A DNA stretch of 64,000 nucleotides from the NCBI RefSeq assembly GCF_028010285.1, contig NZ_CP116304.1, positions 2,744,501 to 2,808,500 on the forward strand, in the 5' to 3' direction. Both the position numbers and the translations under genes were made by a program. Under the pieces are notes generated by a model. The model was not told the origin of the DNA. It saw only the letters and a program-made list of their open reading frames with translations, and did not search any database. How positions within the stretch are numbered: the stretch's first letter is position 1; each line of letters opens with the position of its first letter. This DNA is from Pseudomonas sp. Q1-7. Its GTDB lineage: Bacteria > Pseudomonadota > Gammaproteobacteria > Pseudomonadales > Pseudomonadaceae. Shown in pieces: positions 55,217 to 64,000 of the stretch.

Positions 55217-56527
55217 ATGGACAACAACAAGAAACTCCTCGGTGCCGGGCTGTCCCGGCGTGATTTCCTGCGGGCCAGCGGCGTCGTGGCTGGCGGCTCG
55301 CTGCTCGCAGGTCTTTCTTCCGGGCCGCTGTTCGCCGCGGAAAAGGTCATCCGCATCGGCTACGTCAGCCCGCAGACCGGCCCGCTGGCGCCCTTCGCCG
55401 CGGCGGATGCCTACATCATCGAGAGCCTCGCCTCGGTGCTGAAGAACAGCATCACCGTCGGCGGCCAGCGCTGCCGCCTGGAAGTGATAGTCAAGGACAG
55501 CCAGTCCAACCCCAACCGCGCCGCCGAAGTGGCCAACGAGCTGATCCTGTCCGACGGCGTGGACCTGATGCTGGTGTCCTCCACCCCGGAAACCACCAAC
55601 CCGGTGTCGGACCAGTGCGAGATCAACGAGGTCCCCTGCATCTCCACCGTGGCGCCCTGGCAGCCCTGGTTCTTCACCCGGGGCGGCAAGCCGGACGAAG
55701 GTTTCCAGTGGACCTACCACTTCTTCTGGGGCCTGGAAGACGTGATCGCCACCTACACCGCCATGTGGGGCGGCATGGGCAGCAACAAGGTGATCGGTGG
55801 CCTGTTCCCCAACGACGGCGACGGCAACGCCTGGGGCGACGGCAAGCTGGGCTTCCCGCCGGTGCTGGCGCAGAAGGGCTTCCAACTGGTGGACCCGGGG
55901 CGCTTCCAGAGTCTGACCGACGATTTCTCCGCGCAGATCTCCGCGTTCAAGAAGGCCGAAGCGGAAATCGTCACGGGTGTGGTCATCCCGCCGGACCTCA
56001 CCACCTTCTGGACCCAGGCACGCCAGCAGGGCTTCCAGCCCAAGGCGATGTCGGTGGGCAAGGCGCTGCTGTTCCCCTCGGCGGTGGAGGCCCTGGGCAA
56101 GGCTGGGCACAACCTGTCCACGGAAATCTGGTGGAGCCCCAGCCACCCGTTCAGCTCGTCCCTCAACGGCCTGACCGCCGGGCAACTGGCCGCGCGCTAC
56201 ACCCAGGCCACCGGCAAGCAGTGGACCCAGCCCCTGGGCTTCGTCCACGCGCTGTTCGAGCTGGCGGTGGACATCCTCCAGCGCACCGAGGAAGTGGGTA
56301 ACCCCGAGGCCACCCGCGATGCCTTGCTGAAGACCGAGCTGAACACCGTGGTCGGCCCGGTGAGCTGGAAGAACGGTCCGGTGAAGAACGTCGCCAAGAC
56401 CCCGTTGGTGTCCGGCCAGTGGCGCCTCGGCGGGCCTTTCACCTACGACCTGGTGATCACCAGCAACCAGACCGCGCCGCAGATTCCCCTGGGTGGGGAG
56501 ATGCAGGCGATCACTTACGGCGGTTGA
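55217..56527 (+). CDS. ABC transporter periplasmic binding protein (Liv/urea-type), Tat-exported
   Basis: 436-aa type I periplasmic binding protein of the branched-chain amino acid/urea/amide group. The N-terminus has a twin-arginine signal (LSRRDFLRASGVVAGGSLLA), indicating export folded. Mature motifs are RIGYVSPQTGPLAPF, VKDSQSNPNRAAEVANELI, and long aromatic-rich loops (WQPWFFTRGGKPDEG). Divergent from LivJ/LivK and UrtA, so the ligand is not assignable. First of five transporter genes, with ATPases and permeases downstream. Confidence 0.9.
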   Translation: MDNNKKLLGAGLSRRDFLRASGVVAGGSLLAGLSSGPLFAAEKVIRIGYVSPQTGPLAPFAAADAYIIESLASVLKNSITVGGQRCRLEVIVKDSQSNPNRAAEVANELILSDGVDLMLVSSTPETTNPVSDQCEINEVPCISTVAPWQPWFFTRGGKPDEGFQWTYHFFWGLEDVIATYTAMWGGMGSNKVIGGLFPNDGDGNAWGDGKLGFPPVLAQKGFQLVDPGRFQSLTDDFSAQISAFKKAEAEIVTGVVIPPDLTTFWTQARQQGFQPKAMSVGKALLFPSAVEALGKAGHNLSTEIWWSPSHPFSSSLNGLTAGQLAARYTQATGKQWTQPLGFVHALFELAVDILQRTEEVGNPEATRDALLKTELNTVVGPVSWKNGPVKNVAKTPLVSGQWRLGGPFTYDLVITSNQTAPQIPLGGEMQAITYGG

Positions 56528-56548
56528 GTTCGCGCGTGGGGTTAATTA

Positions 56549-56588
56549 ACCCCCTCTCCCCAGCCCTCTCCCCGAGGGGAGAGGGGGC
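56549..56588. repeat. Palindromic CT/GA-rich element
   Basis: CCCCCTCTCCCC ... GGGGAGAGGGGG inverted repeat around CCAGCCCTCTCCCCGA, of the family also near 16662 and 46713. Confidence 0.65.
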
Positions 56589-56602
56589 CGTTCGTAGTCA
56601 GT

Positions 56603-56660
56603 AGCCCGGGGGAAATCCGGGAGTCTCGGCACAGTGCCCCCGGATTGCATCCGGGCTACA
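56603..56660. repeat. Dispersed inverted repeat with TAGCCCGG ends
   Basis: GTAGCCCGGGGGAAATCCGG and CCGGATTGCATCCGGGCTAC are near reverse complements around GAGTCTCGGCACAGTGCCCC. This type of Pseudomonas intergenic repeat separates the binding-protein gene from the ATPase genes. Confidence 0.6.
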
Positions 56661-56681
56661 GATTCATACAGGTAACGACAC

Positions 56682-57404
<723 letters not shown>

Positions 57405-57408
57405 GGTC

Positions 57409-58110
57409 ATGCTGACGATCCGCAAGCTGCGCGCCGGCTACGGCGACTTCCAGGCGTTGTTCGACCTCGACCTGGACCTGGCCGAGGGCGAGACCCTGGC
57501 CATCATCGGCGCCAATGGCGCCGGCAAATCCACCTTCCTGCGCTCCCTCGCCGGGCTGATCCGCAACGACCCCGGCGCCATCCGCTACAAGGGCCAGTCC
57601 ATCGGCGACCTGCCGGCCAACCGTGTGCTGGAGCGTGGCATCGCCCTGGTGCCGGAAGGGCGCAAGCTGTTTCCCTCCCTCAGCGTCGAGGAAAACCTGC
57701 TGATCGGCGCCTACAGCAAGCGCCCGGGGCCGTGGAACCTGGCGCGCATCTATGGCCTCTTCCCGGTCCTGGAAACGCTGCGCAAGCGCCCCGGTACCGC
57801 GCTGTCCGGCGGCCAGCAGCAGATGGTCGCCATCGGCCGCGCGCTGATGTCGAGCCCGAGCCTGCTGCTCTGCGACGAGATCAGCCTGGGCCTGGCGCCC
57901 ACCACCATCAAGGACATCTATGCCGCGCTGCCCTCGATCAAGGCCGACGGCACGGCGGTGATCCTGGTCGAACAGGACATCAACCAGGCCCTGGCGGTGG
58001 CGGACCGCTTCTACTGCTTCCAGGAAGGGCGCATTTCTCTCTCCGGCAAACCGGGCGAGGTGGGTAAGGAACAGATCAAGGCGGCCTATTTCGGCCTGGC
58101 GGAGGCATGA
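57409..58110 (+). CDS. ABC transporter ATPase (LivF-like)
   Basis: 233-aa cytoplasmic ATPase with Walker [12 protein letters not shown]-loop, signature [16 protein letters not shown], Walker [14 protein letters not shown] and H-loop-region [10 protein letters not shown]. The second nucleotide-binding subunit of the Liv-type transporter. Start ATG 57409 follows GAGGTC; the stop overlaps the permease start. Confidence 0.94.
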   Translation: MLTIRKLRAGYGDFQALFDLDLDLAEGETLAIIGANGAGKSTFLRSLAGLIRNDPGAIRYKGQSIGDLPANRVLERGIALVPEGRKLFPSLSVEENLLIGAYSKRPGPWNLARIYGLFPVLETLRKRPGTALSGGQQQMVAIGRALMSSPSLLLCDEISLGLAPTTIKDIYAALPSIKADGTAVILVEQDINQALAVADRFYCFQEGRISLSGKPGEVGKEQIKAAYFGLAEA

Positions 58111-58976
58111 TGATGGAATGGCTCAATACCCTGGTGCAGGGCGTGCTGCTCGGCGGTCTCTACGCCATGTTCGCGGTGGGCCTGTCGCTGATGTTCGGCA
58201 TCATGCGCCTGGTCAATATTGCCCACGGCGACTTCATCGTCCTCGCGTCCTACCTGGCGCTGGTGGTGGTCCAGACCCTCGGGCTGTCGCCCCTGGCCAG
58301 TCTGGCGGTGGTGGTACCGGTGATGTTCCTGGTCGGCTACGGCCTGCAACGGCAACTGCTCAACAGGACCCTGGGCAACGACATCCTGCCGCCGCTGCTG
58401 GTGACCTTCGGCTTGTCGATCATCTTGCAGAACGTCCTTCTGGAGTTCTTCAGCGCCGACAGCCAGAAGCTCTCCCAGGGCGACCTGGAAGTGGCCAGCG
58501 TCGCCGTGGGCGGCCTCAGCCTCGGCGTGATGCCGCTGATGGTGTTCGGCACCGCGCTGCTGGTCATCGGCGGCCTGCAGTTGCTGTTCTACAAGACGCG
58601 CCTGGGGCGTGCCTTCCGCGCCACCTCGGATGACCAGCACACCGCCCAGCTGATGGGCATCGACAACCGTCACATCTTCGGCCTGGCCATGGCGCTGGCG
58701 ATGGCGGTGGTGTCCATCGCCGGGGTGTTCCTCGCGGTGCGCACCAGCTTCGACCCCAGCGTCGGTCCGGCGCGGCTGCTCTACGGCTTCGAAGCGGTGA
58801 TCATCGGCGGCCTCGGCAGCCTCTGGGGCACGCTCGCCGGTGGCGTGATCCTTGGCGTCGCCCAGGCGGTGGGCGCGCACATCGATCCGGGCTGGCAAAT
58901 CCTCGCCGGCCACCTGGTGTTCCTGCTGATCCTGGTTTTCCGCCCGCGTGGCCTGTTTCCCCGGAGTGTCGACTGA
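58107..58976 (+). CDS. ABC transporter permease (LivH-like)
   Basis: 289-aa inner-membrane permease with about eight helices. Family motifs are GVLLGGLYAMFAVGLSLMFG, RLVNIAHGDFIVLASYLAL and EAVIIGGLGSLWGTLAGGV. One of three clustered ATGs (58107, 58110, 58113) is the start; 58107 overlaps the LivF-like stop. One base overlap with the next permease. Forms the channel with LivM-like protein. Confidence 0.92.
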   Translation: MMMEWLNTLVQGVLLGGLYAMFAVGLSLMFGIMRLVNIAHGDFIVLASYLALVVVQTLGLSPLASLAVVVPVMFLVGYGLQRQLLNRTLGNDILPPLLVTFGLSIILQNVLLEFFSADSQKLSQGDLEVASVAVGGLSLGVMPLMVFGTALLVIGGLQLLFYKTRLGRAFRATSDDQHTAQLMGIDNRHIFGLAMALAMAVVSIAGVFLAVRTSFDPSVGPARLLYGFEAVIIGGLGSLWGTLAGGVILGVAQAVGAHIDPGWQILAGHLVFLLILVFRPRGLFPRSVD

Positions 58977-59992
58977 TGAATGCGATGAACAATGCCTACC
59001 TCGTCCAGCGCAGCACCCGCAGCAGCCAGGTGGGCCTGGCGCTGCTGGGCGTGCTGGTGCTGGTCCTGGCGTCCTTGCCGTTCTGGGCCGACCGCGCGGT
59101 GCTGCGCCTGGTGGTGGAGTTCGCCTACTACCTGGCCCTGGCGCAGATGTGGAACCTGCTGGCGGGCTACGCCGGCATGGTTTCCGTGGGCCAGCAGGCC
59201 TTCGTCGGCCTCGGCGGCTACCTGCTTTTCGTGCTGGCCTCGCAACTGGGCGTGCCGCCGTTGGCCGCGGTGTTCCTTTCCGGGTTGGTGGTGGCCGCGC
59301 TGGCGGTGCCCACGGCGCTGGTGCTGTTCCGCCTGCGCGGCGCCTACTTCGCCATCGGCACCTGGGTGGTGGCCGAAGTGTTCCGCCTGGGCCTGGCCCA
59401 GGTCGGCAGCCTGGGCGGCGGTTCCGGTCAGAGCCTGCCGGCGTCCATCGTCCGGCAGATCGGCGGCAGCCGCGACGGCCGCGAAATGCTGCTGTACTTC
59501 AGCGCCCTGGCCATCGCCGTCGCGGCGGTGCTGGTGGTCTACCTGCTGCTGCGCTCGCGCCAGGGCCTGGCGCTGACTGCCATCCGCGACTCCGAGCCGG
59601 CTTCCGGCAGCCTCGGCATCAACGTGTTTCGCACCAAGCTGATGGTCTATGTGCTGGCCGCCGGTTGCACGGGTGTGGTGGGCGCGCTGATCTTCCTGCA
59701 GAAGCTGCGGATCTCCCCGGACGCCGCCTTCAGCGTGCAGGACTGGACGGCGGCGGTGATCTTCATCGTCATCATCGGCGGTATCGGCACCCTGGAAGGC
59801 CCGCTGATCGGCACCCTGATCTACTTCGTCCTGCGCAGCTGCTTCGCCGAGTTCGGCGCGCTGTACATGATCATCCTCGGCAGCGTGGCGGTGCTGATGA
59901 TGCTCAAGGCGCCCCAGGGCGTCTGGGGCCTGGTGAGCGAACGATTCGGCTGGCAGCTGTTTCCGATGCAGCGGAGGTTGAGTTCGATGTAG
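58976..59992 (+). CDS. ABC transporter permease (LivM-like)
   Basis: 338-aa inner-membrane permease of the LivM type with about ten helices. Motifs are MWNLLAGYAGMVSVGQQAFV (the family Gly-rich signature), LRGAYFAIGTWVVAEVFRL and AAVIFIVIIGGIGTLEGPLI. It completes the transporter. Its TAG stop codon lies inside the dispersed 76-bp inverted repeat starting at 59989, so the C-terminus may have been set by the repeat. Confidence 0.92.
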   Translation: MNAMNNAYLVQRSTRSSQVGLALLGVLVLVLASLPFWADRAVLRLVVEFAYYLALAQMWNLLAGYAGMVSVGQQAFVGLGGYLLFVLASQLGVPPLAAVFLSGLVVAALAVPTALVLFRLRGAYFAIGTWVVAEVFRLGLAQVGSLGGGSGQSLPASIVRQIGGSRDGREMLLYFSALAIAVAAVLVVYLLLRSRQGLALTAIRDSEPASGSLGINVFRTKLMVYVLAAGCTGVVGALIFLQKLRISPDAAFSVQDWTAAVIFIVIIGGIGTLEGPLIGTLIYFVLRSCFAEFGALYMIILGSVAVLMMLKAPQGVWGLVSERFGWQLFPMQRRLSSM

Positions 59993-60064
59993 GTTGGTGT
60001 AGAGCGCAGCGAAACCCAACATTTGGGGCGAATCGTTGGGTCTCGTTCCTCGACACCAACCTAC
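59989..60064. repeat. Single dispersed copy of the large inverted repeat
   Basis: GTAGGTTGGTGTAGAGCGCA, then GCGAAACCCAAC, is the near reverse complement of GTTGGGTCTCG ... CACCAACCTAC. Same family as the tandem units at 53 kb and the element at 26503. It covers the LivM-like stop codon. Confidence 0.75.
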
Positions 60065-60107
60065 GGCAGAACTGTGTTCTGCATGGCGAATGAATTCGCC
60101 CCTACAG
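60065..60107. repeat. REP element upstream of the LysR gene
   Basis: GGCAGAACTGTGTTCTGC then ATGGCGAATGAATTCGCCCC TACAG. Translated in frame it gives MANEFAPT and falsely lengthens the LysR open frame. Confidence 0.8.
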
Positions 60108-60136
60108 TTGAATCATCGCCAGAACCGGAAACACAC

Positions 60137-61066
60137 ATGGACCGCCTGCTCAGCATCGAAGCCTTCGTCCGCGTCGCGGAAACCGGCAACTTCGCCCGCG
60201 CCGCCCAGCAACTGGGGGTGACCCGCTCGGTGGTCAGCCACCGCATCCAGCAGTTGGAGGACTACATCAGCGCGCCGCTGTTCCACCGCAGCACCCGCCA
60301 TGTGCGGCTCTCGGAAGTGGGGGAGACCTACTACAAGGAATGCGCGGACATGGTGGCCAGCTTCAACAGCCTCACCGAGCAGATGCGCGACCTGCGCGCC
60401 AAACCCACCGGCAAGCTGCGCATCCAGATGCTGCCGGGCTTCGCCATCGGCCATTTTGGCTGCCTGCTGGCGGAATTCACCGAGCTGTACCCGGATATCG
60501 AGGTGGACGTGATCGTCAACGACCGGGTGGTGGACCCCATCGAGGAAGGTTTCGACGTGGCCTTCCAGATGTTCCCGCCGCTCGCCGAATCGCTGATCGA
60601 GCGCAAGCTGTTCTCCGTTCGCCGGCTGTTCTGCGCGTCCCCTGCGTACCTGGAGCGCCATGGCGCGCCACGGGTGCCGACGGACCTGCAACTGCACAAG
60701 GTGGCGCTCTACGAGGGCTATCCGTCCCGCAACAAGTGGGTGTTCAACGGCGAGGAACAGGTGGAACTCAACCTCACCGGCCAGGTGCGTTCCAATTCCG
60801 TGCATCTGCTGCGGGACTACGCCCTGACCGGCACCTGCGTGGTCTGCCTGCCGACCCTGGTGGCCAGCGACGACCTCCTGGCCGGCCGCCTGGTGCCAGT
60901 GCTCGGCGACTATTCGCTGACCTCCTTCAGCTTTTCCGCCGTCTACCCGGCCACCCAACGCCGGGCCCTGAAGGTGCGCACCCTGATCGACTTCCTGGTG
61001 GAACGCATCAGTGACGAACCGGCCTGGGACAGGCCGCTGCTCCAGCGCGGCTGGGTACAGCCCTAG
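60137..61066 (+). CDS. LysR-family transcriptional regulator
   Basis: 309-aa LysR regulator of the CrgA/PtxR-like group, with the N-terminal helix-turn-helix FVRVAETGNFARAAQQLGVT then RSVVSHRIQQLE and the effector domain beyond residue 90. ATG at 60137 was chosen because homologous sequence begins at MDRLLSIEAF; the open frame before it is two repeats. It follows the ABC operon on the same strand and is a candidate regulator of it, though separated by two repeats. Confidence 0.9.
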   Translation: MDRLLSIEAFVRVAETGNFARAAQQLGVTRSVVSHRIQQLEDYISAPLFHRSTRHVRLSEVGETYYKECADMVASFNSLTEQMRDLRAKPTGKLRIQMLPGFAIGHFGCLLAEFTELYPDIEVDVIVNDRVVDPIEEGFDVAFQMFPPLAESLIERKLFSVRRLFCASPAYLERHGAPRVPTDLQLHKVALYEGYPSRNKWVFNGEEQVELNLTGQVRSNSVHLLRDYALTGTCVVCLPTLVASDDLLAGRLVPVLGDYSLTSFSFSAVYPATQRRALKVRTLIDFLVERISDEPAWDRPLLQRGWVQP

Positions 61067-61085
61067 CCGCGTCTGCGGGCGACAA

Positions 61086-61595
61086 TCAGGCCGCCGCCCG
61101 GGCGTCCCGCGGCGTCCCCACGAAATGCTCGCGCGTGCCGAATATCCAGTCGCACCAGGGCTTGGTCACGCACCAGTTGGCCTGGGGATTGGGACCCATG
61201 TGGTGGTCGTAGTGCCAGGGCAGGTGCTGGCGCGCCCAGTCCGGGTGGTCGTGGGCCTTCTTGTGGGTGACGTAGTAGTTGCCGGCGCAGTACCACAGCG
61301 TGACGCACAGCCAGGGCGCCCAGAAGAACAGCGGCGCCACCAGCAGGCTGGCGACGATGAGCGCCCAGGCTTCCTTGCCCTGGGCGTGCCAGCCCAGCGG
61401 CGGGCGGCGGTAGCAGGGGTCGTAGAAGTCGTACTGTCGGGCGTTGCGGTGGTGTTCGTGGAAATGGAAGCTCCAGAAGGTGCCGCGCTTGCGCCCCAGG
61501 CCGTGGAGCACGACGCGGTGGAACCACCATTCGCTGAAGTTGCCGAGCAGCAGGCCGGCGGGGATGCTGATGAGGGCTTCGAAGTACCAGGGCAT
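61086..61595 (-). CDS. Fatty-acid-hydroxylase-fold membrane protein
   Basis: 169-aa small membrane protein with the His clusters of the fatty acid hydroxylase/sterol desaturase superfamily: HRVVLHG, HFHEHHRN, HKKAHDHPDW and HYDHHMG, likely binding two irons. Two or three hydrophobic helices are visible (ALISIPAGLLLG, LIVASLLVAPLFFWAPWLCV). It is shorter than typical hydroxylases. ATG at 61595 follows AAGGAG. Substrate unknown; it could modify a lipid or carotenoid. Convergent with the LysR gene. Confidence 0.82.
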   Translation of the reverse strand: MPWYFEALISIPAGLLLGNFSEWWFHRVVLHGLGRKRGTFWSFHFHEHHRNARQYDFYDPCYRRPPLGWHAQGKEAWALIVASLLVAPLFFWAPWLCVTLWYCAGNYYVTHKKAHDHPDWARQHLPWHYDHHMGPNPQANWCVTKPWCDWIFGTREHFVGTPRDARAAA

Positions 61596-61700
61596 TTTCT
61601 TCTCCTTGTTGTCGTCCCAGCGACCCGGAGTACGGCACCCGCTCCGGGTCATCGGCCCCAGATTCGCGCCGACCGCGGGCGAGGACAGCCCGACTTTCGA

Positions 61701-62879
61701 TTAGCGTCGACGCAGCGCCAGCAGCAGGAGCGTGGCCAGGCAGAAGGCCGCGCCGGCGAGGAAGGTGCTCGCGGCGCCCTGGTATTGCCAGAGCCAGCCG
61801 GCCAGCAGGCTGGCCAGGAGCAGCGCGGCGCCGCTGGCCAGGTTGAACAGGCCGAAGGCGCTGCCCTTGAGGTCGGCGGGCGTGGTTTCGGCCACCAGCG
61901 CCGCGAGGATGCCCTGGCTGAACCCCATGTGCAGCCCCCAGAAGGCCACGCCGGCCAGCAGCAGGATGGGGCGGTCGGCCACTGCCAGCAGCAGGTCGGC
62001 GACGATCAGCAGCACCAGGGAGAAGGCCAGCAGCCCGGTCGGGCCCGCACGGTCGGACAACCTGCCAGCGGGGTAGGCGCAAAGCATGTAGCAGCCCGAC
62101 ATCACCACCATCACCAGCGGCGCCCAGGTGGTGGAAAGCCCCGCGTCCTGGGCGCGCAGCACCAGGAAGGCCTCGCTGAAGCGCGCCAGGCTGAACAGCG
62201 CGCCCAGGCCCACCACCCACCAGTAGGCCGCCGGGAAACCGCGCCAGGCGCGCAGGCGGATGGGCGAACGCAGGTGCCGGGACGGCCGGGCCGCGTCCGG
62301 CTCCCGCACGCCGAGCAGAATCAGGGCCACCGACACCAGCGCCGGTAACAGGGCGAACCAGAGCACCTGGGCGATATCGCCGGCCAGCAGCATCATCAGC
62401 AGGATCGCCAGCAGCGGGCCGAAGAAGGCGCCGGCGCTGTCCATCGCCTGTCTCAGGCCGAAGCAGGCGCCCCGTATCGGCGCCGGGGCGACGTCGGCGA
62501 TCAGCGCGTCGCGGGGGGCGCCGCGAATCCCCTTGCCGACCCGGTCCAGCAACCGGGCGAAGAGCACCTGGTCGGCGGACGTGGCAACCGGGAACAGCGG
62601 CTTGCTCAGTGCCGCCAGGCCGTAGCCGATCAACACCAGGCCCTTGCGCCGTCCCAGGTAGTCGCTGATGGCGCCGGAAAACACCTTGACGGCCAGCGCG
62701 GTGGCCTCCGCCAGGCCCTCGATCAGACCGACGGCGAGCATGCTCGCGCCCAGGCTGCCCACGAGGAACAGCGGCAGCAGGCTGTGCACCAGTTCGGACG
62801 ACAGGTCCATGAACAGGCTGACCAGGCCCAGGACCCAGACGGTGCGCGGGATGCGGTGGGTAACGGGAATGGCGGGCAT
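61701..62879 (-). CDS. MFS transporter
   Basis: 392-aa major-facilitator permease with 12 predicted helices and the loop motif SDYLGRRKGLVLIGYG (motif A, residues about 70-85), plus DRVGKGIRGAPRDALIAD, which marks an uncharacterised MFS subgroup. Inner-membrane exporter or importer; substrate unknown. ATG at 62879 has AAGGACATG upstream. Separated from the hydroxylase-fold gene by 105 bases on the same strand. Confidence 0.9.
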   Translation of the reverse strand: MPAIPVTHRIPRTVWVLGLVSLFMDLSSELVHSLLPLFLVGSLGASMLAVGLIEGLAEATALAVKVFSGAISDYLGRRKGLVLIGYGLAALSKPLFPVATSADQVLFARLLDRVGKGIRGAPRDALIADVAPAPIRGACFGLRQAMDSAGAFFGPLLAILLMMLLAGDIAQVLWFALLPALVSVALILLGVREPDAARPSRHLRSPIRLRAWRGFPAAYWWVVGLGALFSLARFSEAFLVLRAQDAGLSTTWAPLVMVVMSGCYMLCAYPAGRLSDRAGPTGLLAFSLVLLIVADLLLAVADRPILLLAGVAFWGLHMGFSQGILAALVAETTPADLKGSAFGLFNLASGAALLLASLLAGWLWQYQGAASTFLAGAAFCLATLLLLALRRR

Positions 62880-63055
62880 GTCCTTGTCCTGCGTGACCCA
62901 TGGGTGGGTTTCAGCCTAGGCGGAAACTCGGCGTGGCACGTTGCCGCATCCCCATCGGGTTTCCGCGACTTGATGTTTTTTTCACGAGTCCTTTACCCGT
63001 CGCTCACACGGCCCGGCGCAGACTGTGGTGCTTTCGACTTGCCAAGGAGTCTTTC

Positions 63056-63778
63056 ATGTCCCATTCGCGGCCCTTCAATTTTCGGCTGTGGAGCGCGCTG
63101 CCGCTGGCGGCCATGGCGTTCCTGCTGCTGATCGACGTACCCCGGGTCGACTTCGCCCTGGCGCACCTGTTCTACGATCCGCAGAACGGTTTCATCGGGC
63201 GTCACAGCGCTTTTCTCGAAGACGTGTTGCATGATCGCGCCAAGCAAGTGGTGATCCTGCTCGGCCTGCTCGCCATCGCCGGTTTTCTCGCCAGCCTGCT
63301 GGTCCCCCGGCTGCACCCGTGGCGCCGGCCGCTGGGCTATCTGGTGCTGGCCCTGGGCGTGTCCACGGCCATCGTCACGCCGCTCAAGGCGCTGACCGCC
63401 GTGCAGTGTCCCTGGAGCCTCACCGAGTTCGGTGGCGTCGAGCCCTACGCCCCGCTGCTCGGCCACCATCCCTATGTCGACAAGCCCGGCCGCTGCTGGC
63501 CCGGCGGCCATGCCTCGGCGGGCTTTTCCCTGCTGGCGCTGTTTTTCGTGCTGCGTGACCGCCGTCCGCGCCTGGCGCGCGGCGCGCTGGTCGGCGCCCT
63601 GGCCCTCGGCGGCCTGTTCTCCCTGGGACGGATGCTGCAGGGCGCGCACTTTCTCTCGCACAATCTCTGGACCCTGCTGTTCGACTGGATGATCTGCCTG
63701 GCCTGCTACCGGCTGGTGCTCTATCGCCCGGTGCCGGAAGCCGAGGGCACCGGGGCCGTGGAATTCAGTTCTTCCTGA
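63056..63778 (+). CDS. PAP2-family membrane phosphatase
   Basis: 240-aa inner-membrane phosphatidic-acid-phosphatase-type protein. Motif 2 PGGHASAG (PSGH-like) and motif 3 SLGRMLQGAHFLSHNLWT with the catalytic His are clear. Motif 1 is KALTAVQCPW, where the family consensus KxxxxxxRP has Cys in place of Arg, a variant I recall from Pseudomonas homologues. It probably dephosphorylates a lipid phosphate or pyrophosphate at the periplasmic face. ATG at 63056 follows AAGGAG. Its end overlaps the convergent gene by 14 bases. Confidence 0.88.
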   Translation: MSHSRPFNFRLWSALPLAAMAFLLLIDVPRVDFALAHLFYDPQNGFIGRHSAFLEDVLHDRAKQVVILLGLLAIAGFLASLLVPRLHPWRRPLGYLVLALGVSTAIVTPLKALTAVQCPWSLTEFGGVEPYAPLLGHHPYVDKPGRCWPGGHASAGFSLLALFFVLRDRRPRLARGALVGALALGGLFSLGRMLQGAHFLSHNLWTLLFDWMICLACYRLVLYRPVPEAEGTGAVEFSSS

Positions 63779-64000
63779 AACGGTAGAAAAGGTTGGGTTC
63801 GCCCACCACGTACAGGACGCGTTGGTCGTCCAGGGTCAGGCCTTCCGCCTGGCCCACGCTGTCGTCGAGGTCGCCGAGGTGCCCGAGCAGGGTGCGGAAG
63901 CTGACCAGCTCGCCATGTTCCCCGAGCTCGATCACCAGTTTCGACTCATGGCTGAGTACCAGGAGGTGTCCGGTCGGGGCGTCGAAATGCAGGTCGGAAA
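63765..64000 (-). CDS. SdiA-regulated-domain protein, C-terminal part (start outside window)
   Basis: The minus-strand frame from the right edge to the stop at 63765 reads SDLHFDAPTGHLLVLSHESK, then VIELGEHGELVSFRTLLGHL, and ends FYRFRKN. This matches the C-terminal beta-propeller-like part of the SdiA-regulated (DUF) family. Only 78 codons are visible, no start lies in the window, and its tail overlaps the end of the PAP2 gene by 14 bases. Function of the family is unclear; members are often exported esterase-like proteins. Confidence 0.75.
   Translation of the reverse strand, partial: SDLHFDAPTGHLLVLSHESKLVIELGEHGELVSFRTLLGHLGDLDDSVGQAEGLTLDDQRVLYVVGEPNLFYRFRKN

Noticed and set aside
62915..62955. 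Sigma-54 element (TGGCACG followed by TTGC) upstream of the PAP2 gene
   Set aside because: The TTGC directly follows TGGCACG without the four-base spacer required.

Overview
The window is GC-rich (mid-60s % by eye) and reads like a gamma-proteobacterial chromosome of the genus Pseudomonas, of an aeruginosa/resinovorans type. The evidence is the MuxABC-OpmB efflux operon, the TamA-TamB pair, Pseudomonas-type REP/REPIN elements, and a gene order from about 11 kb to 51 kb that I recall as largely parallel to the PA2557-PA2525 stretch of P. aeruginosa PAO1. No phage, IS element, CRISPR array, tRNA or rRNA was seen.

Layout. 0-6.1 kb: the end of an aldehyde dehydrogenase, a cyclase-fold protein, a DkgB-type reductase beside an internally deleted MFS gene, a glutamine-synthetase-family ligase and a second aldehyde dehydrogenase with a sigma-54 type promoter. 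6.5-11.1 kb: the quinohemoprotein amine dehydrogenase cluster in the order alpha, radical-SAM QhpD, gamma, beta. Together these suggest primary amine catabolism: amine to aldehyde in the periplasm, then aldehyde to acid in the cytoplasm. 11.3-24.9 kb: an acyl-CoA catabolic island with two AMP-forming synthetases, an AraC regulator, a chemoreceptor, a hydroxyacyl-CoA dehydrogenase, a thiolase, two acyl-CoA dehydrogenases, an enoyl-CoA hydratase and a LysR regulator. It looks like branched or short-chain acyl-CoA beta-oxidation. A strong palindrome precedes it.

25-42 kb: mostly housekeeping and envelope genes. These are a TerC-family membrane protein overlapping an unlisted 58-aa gene, a PstS-OmpA fusion, a YegP-family protein, an AT-rich hydrolase inserted between 52-bp direct repeats, exonuclease III, a GNAT protein, TamA/TamB, a sodium:alanine symporter, thiol peroxidase and the TldD/TldE pair. 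42.3-51.4 kb: the RND efflux operon muxABC-opmB. 51.6-53 kb: an SDR and two small conserved proteins.

53.0-53.5 kb: a tandem array of five 95-bp hairpin-forming units. 53.8-60 kb: an uncharacterised uptake operon (BBP2-type outer-membrane porin, Tat-exported binding protein, two ATPases, two permeases) followed by a LysR regulator. 61-64 kb: a fatty-acid-hydroxylase-fold protein, an MFS transporter, a PAP2 phosphatase and the end of an SdiA-regulated-domain protein.

The most unusual points are the 1.3-kb AT-rich insertion duplicating the 3' end and terminator of the yegP-like gene, the 95-bp hairpin array, the sigma-54/enhancer-like region between the aldehyde dehydrogenase and the amine dehydrogenase, and the absence from the window of the remaining known maturation genes for the amine dehydrogenase.
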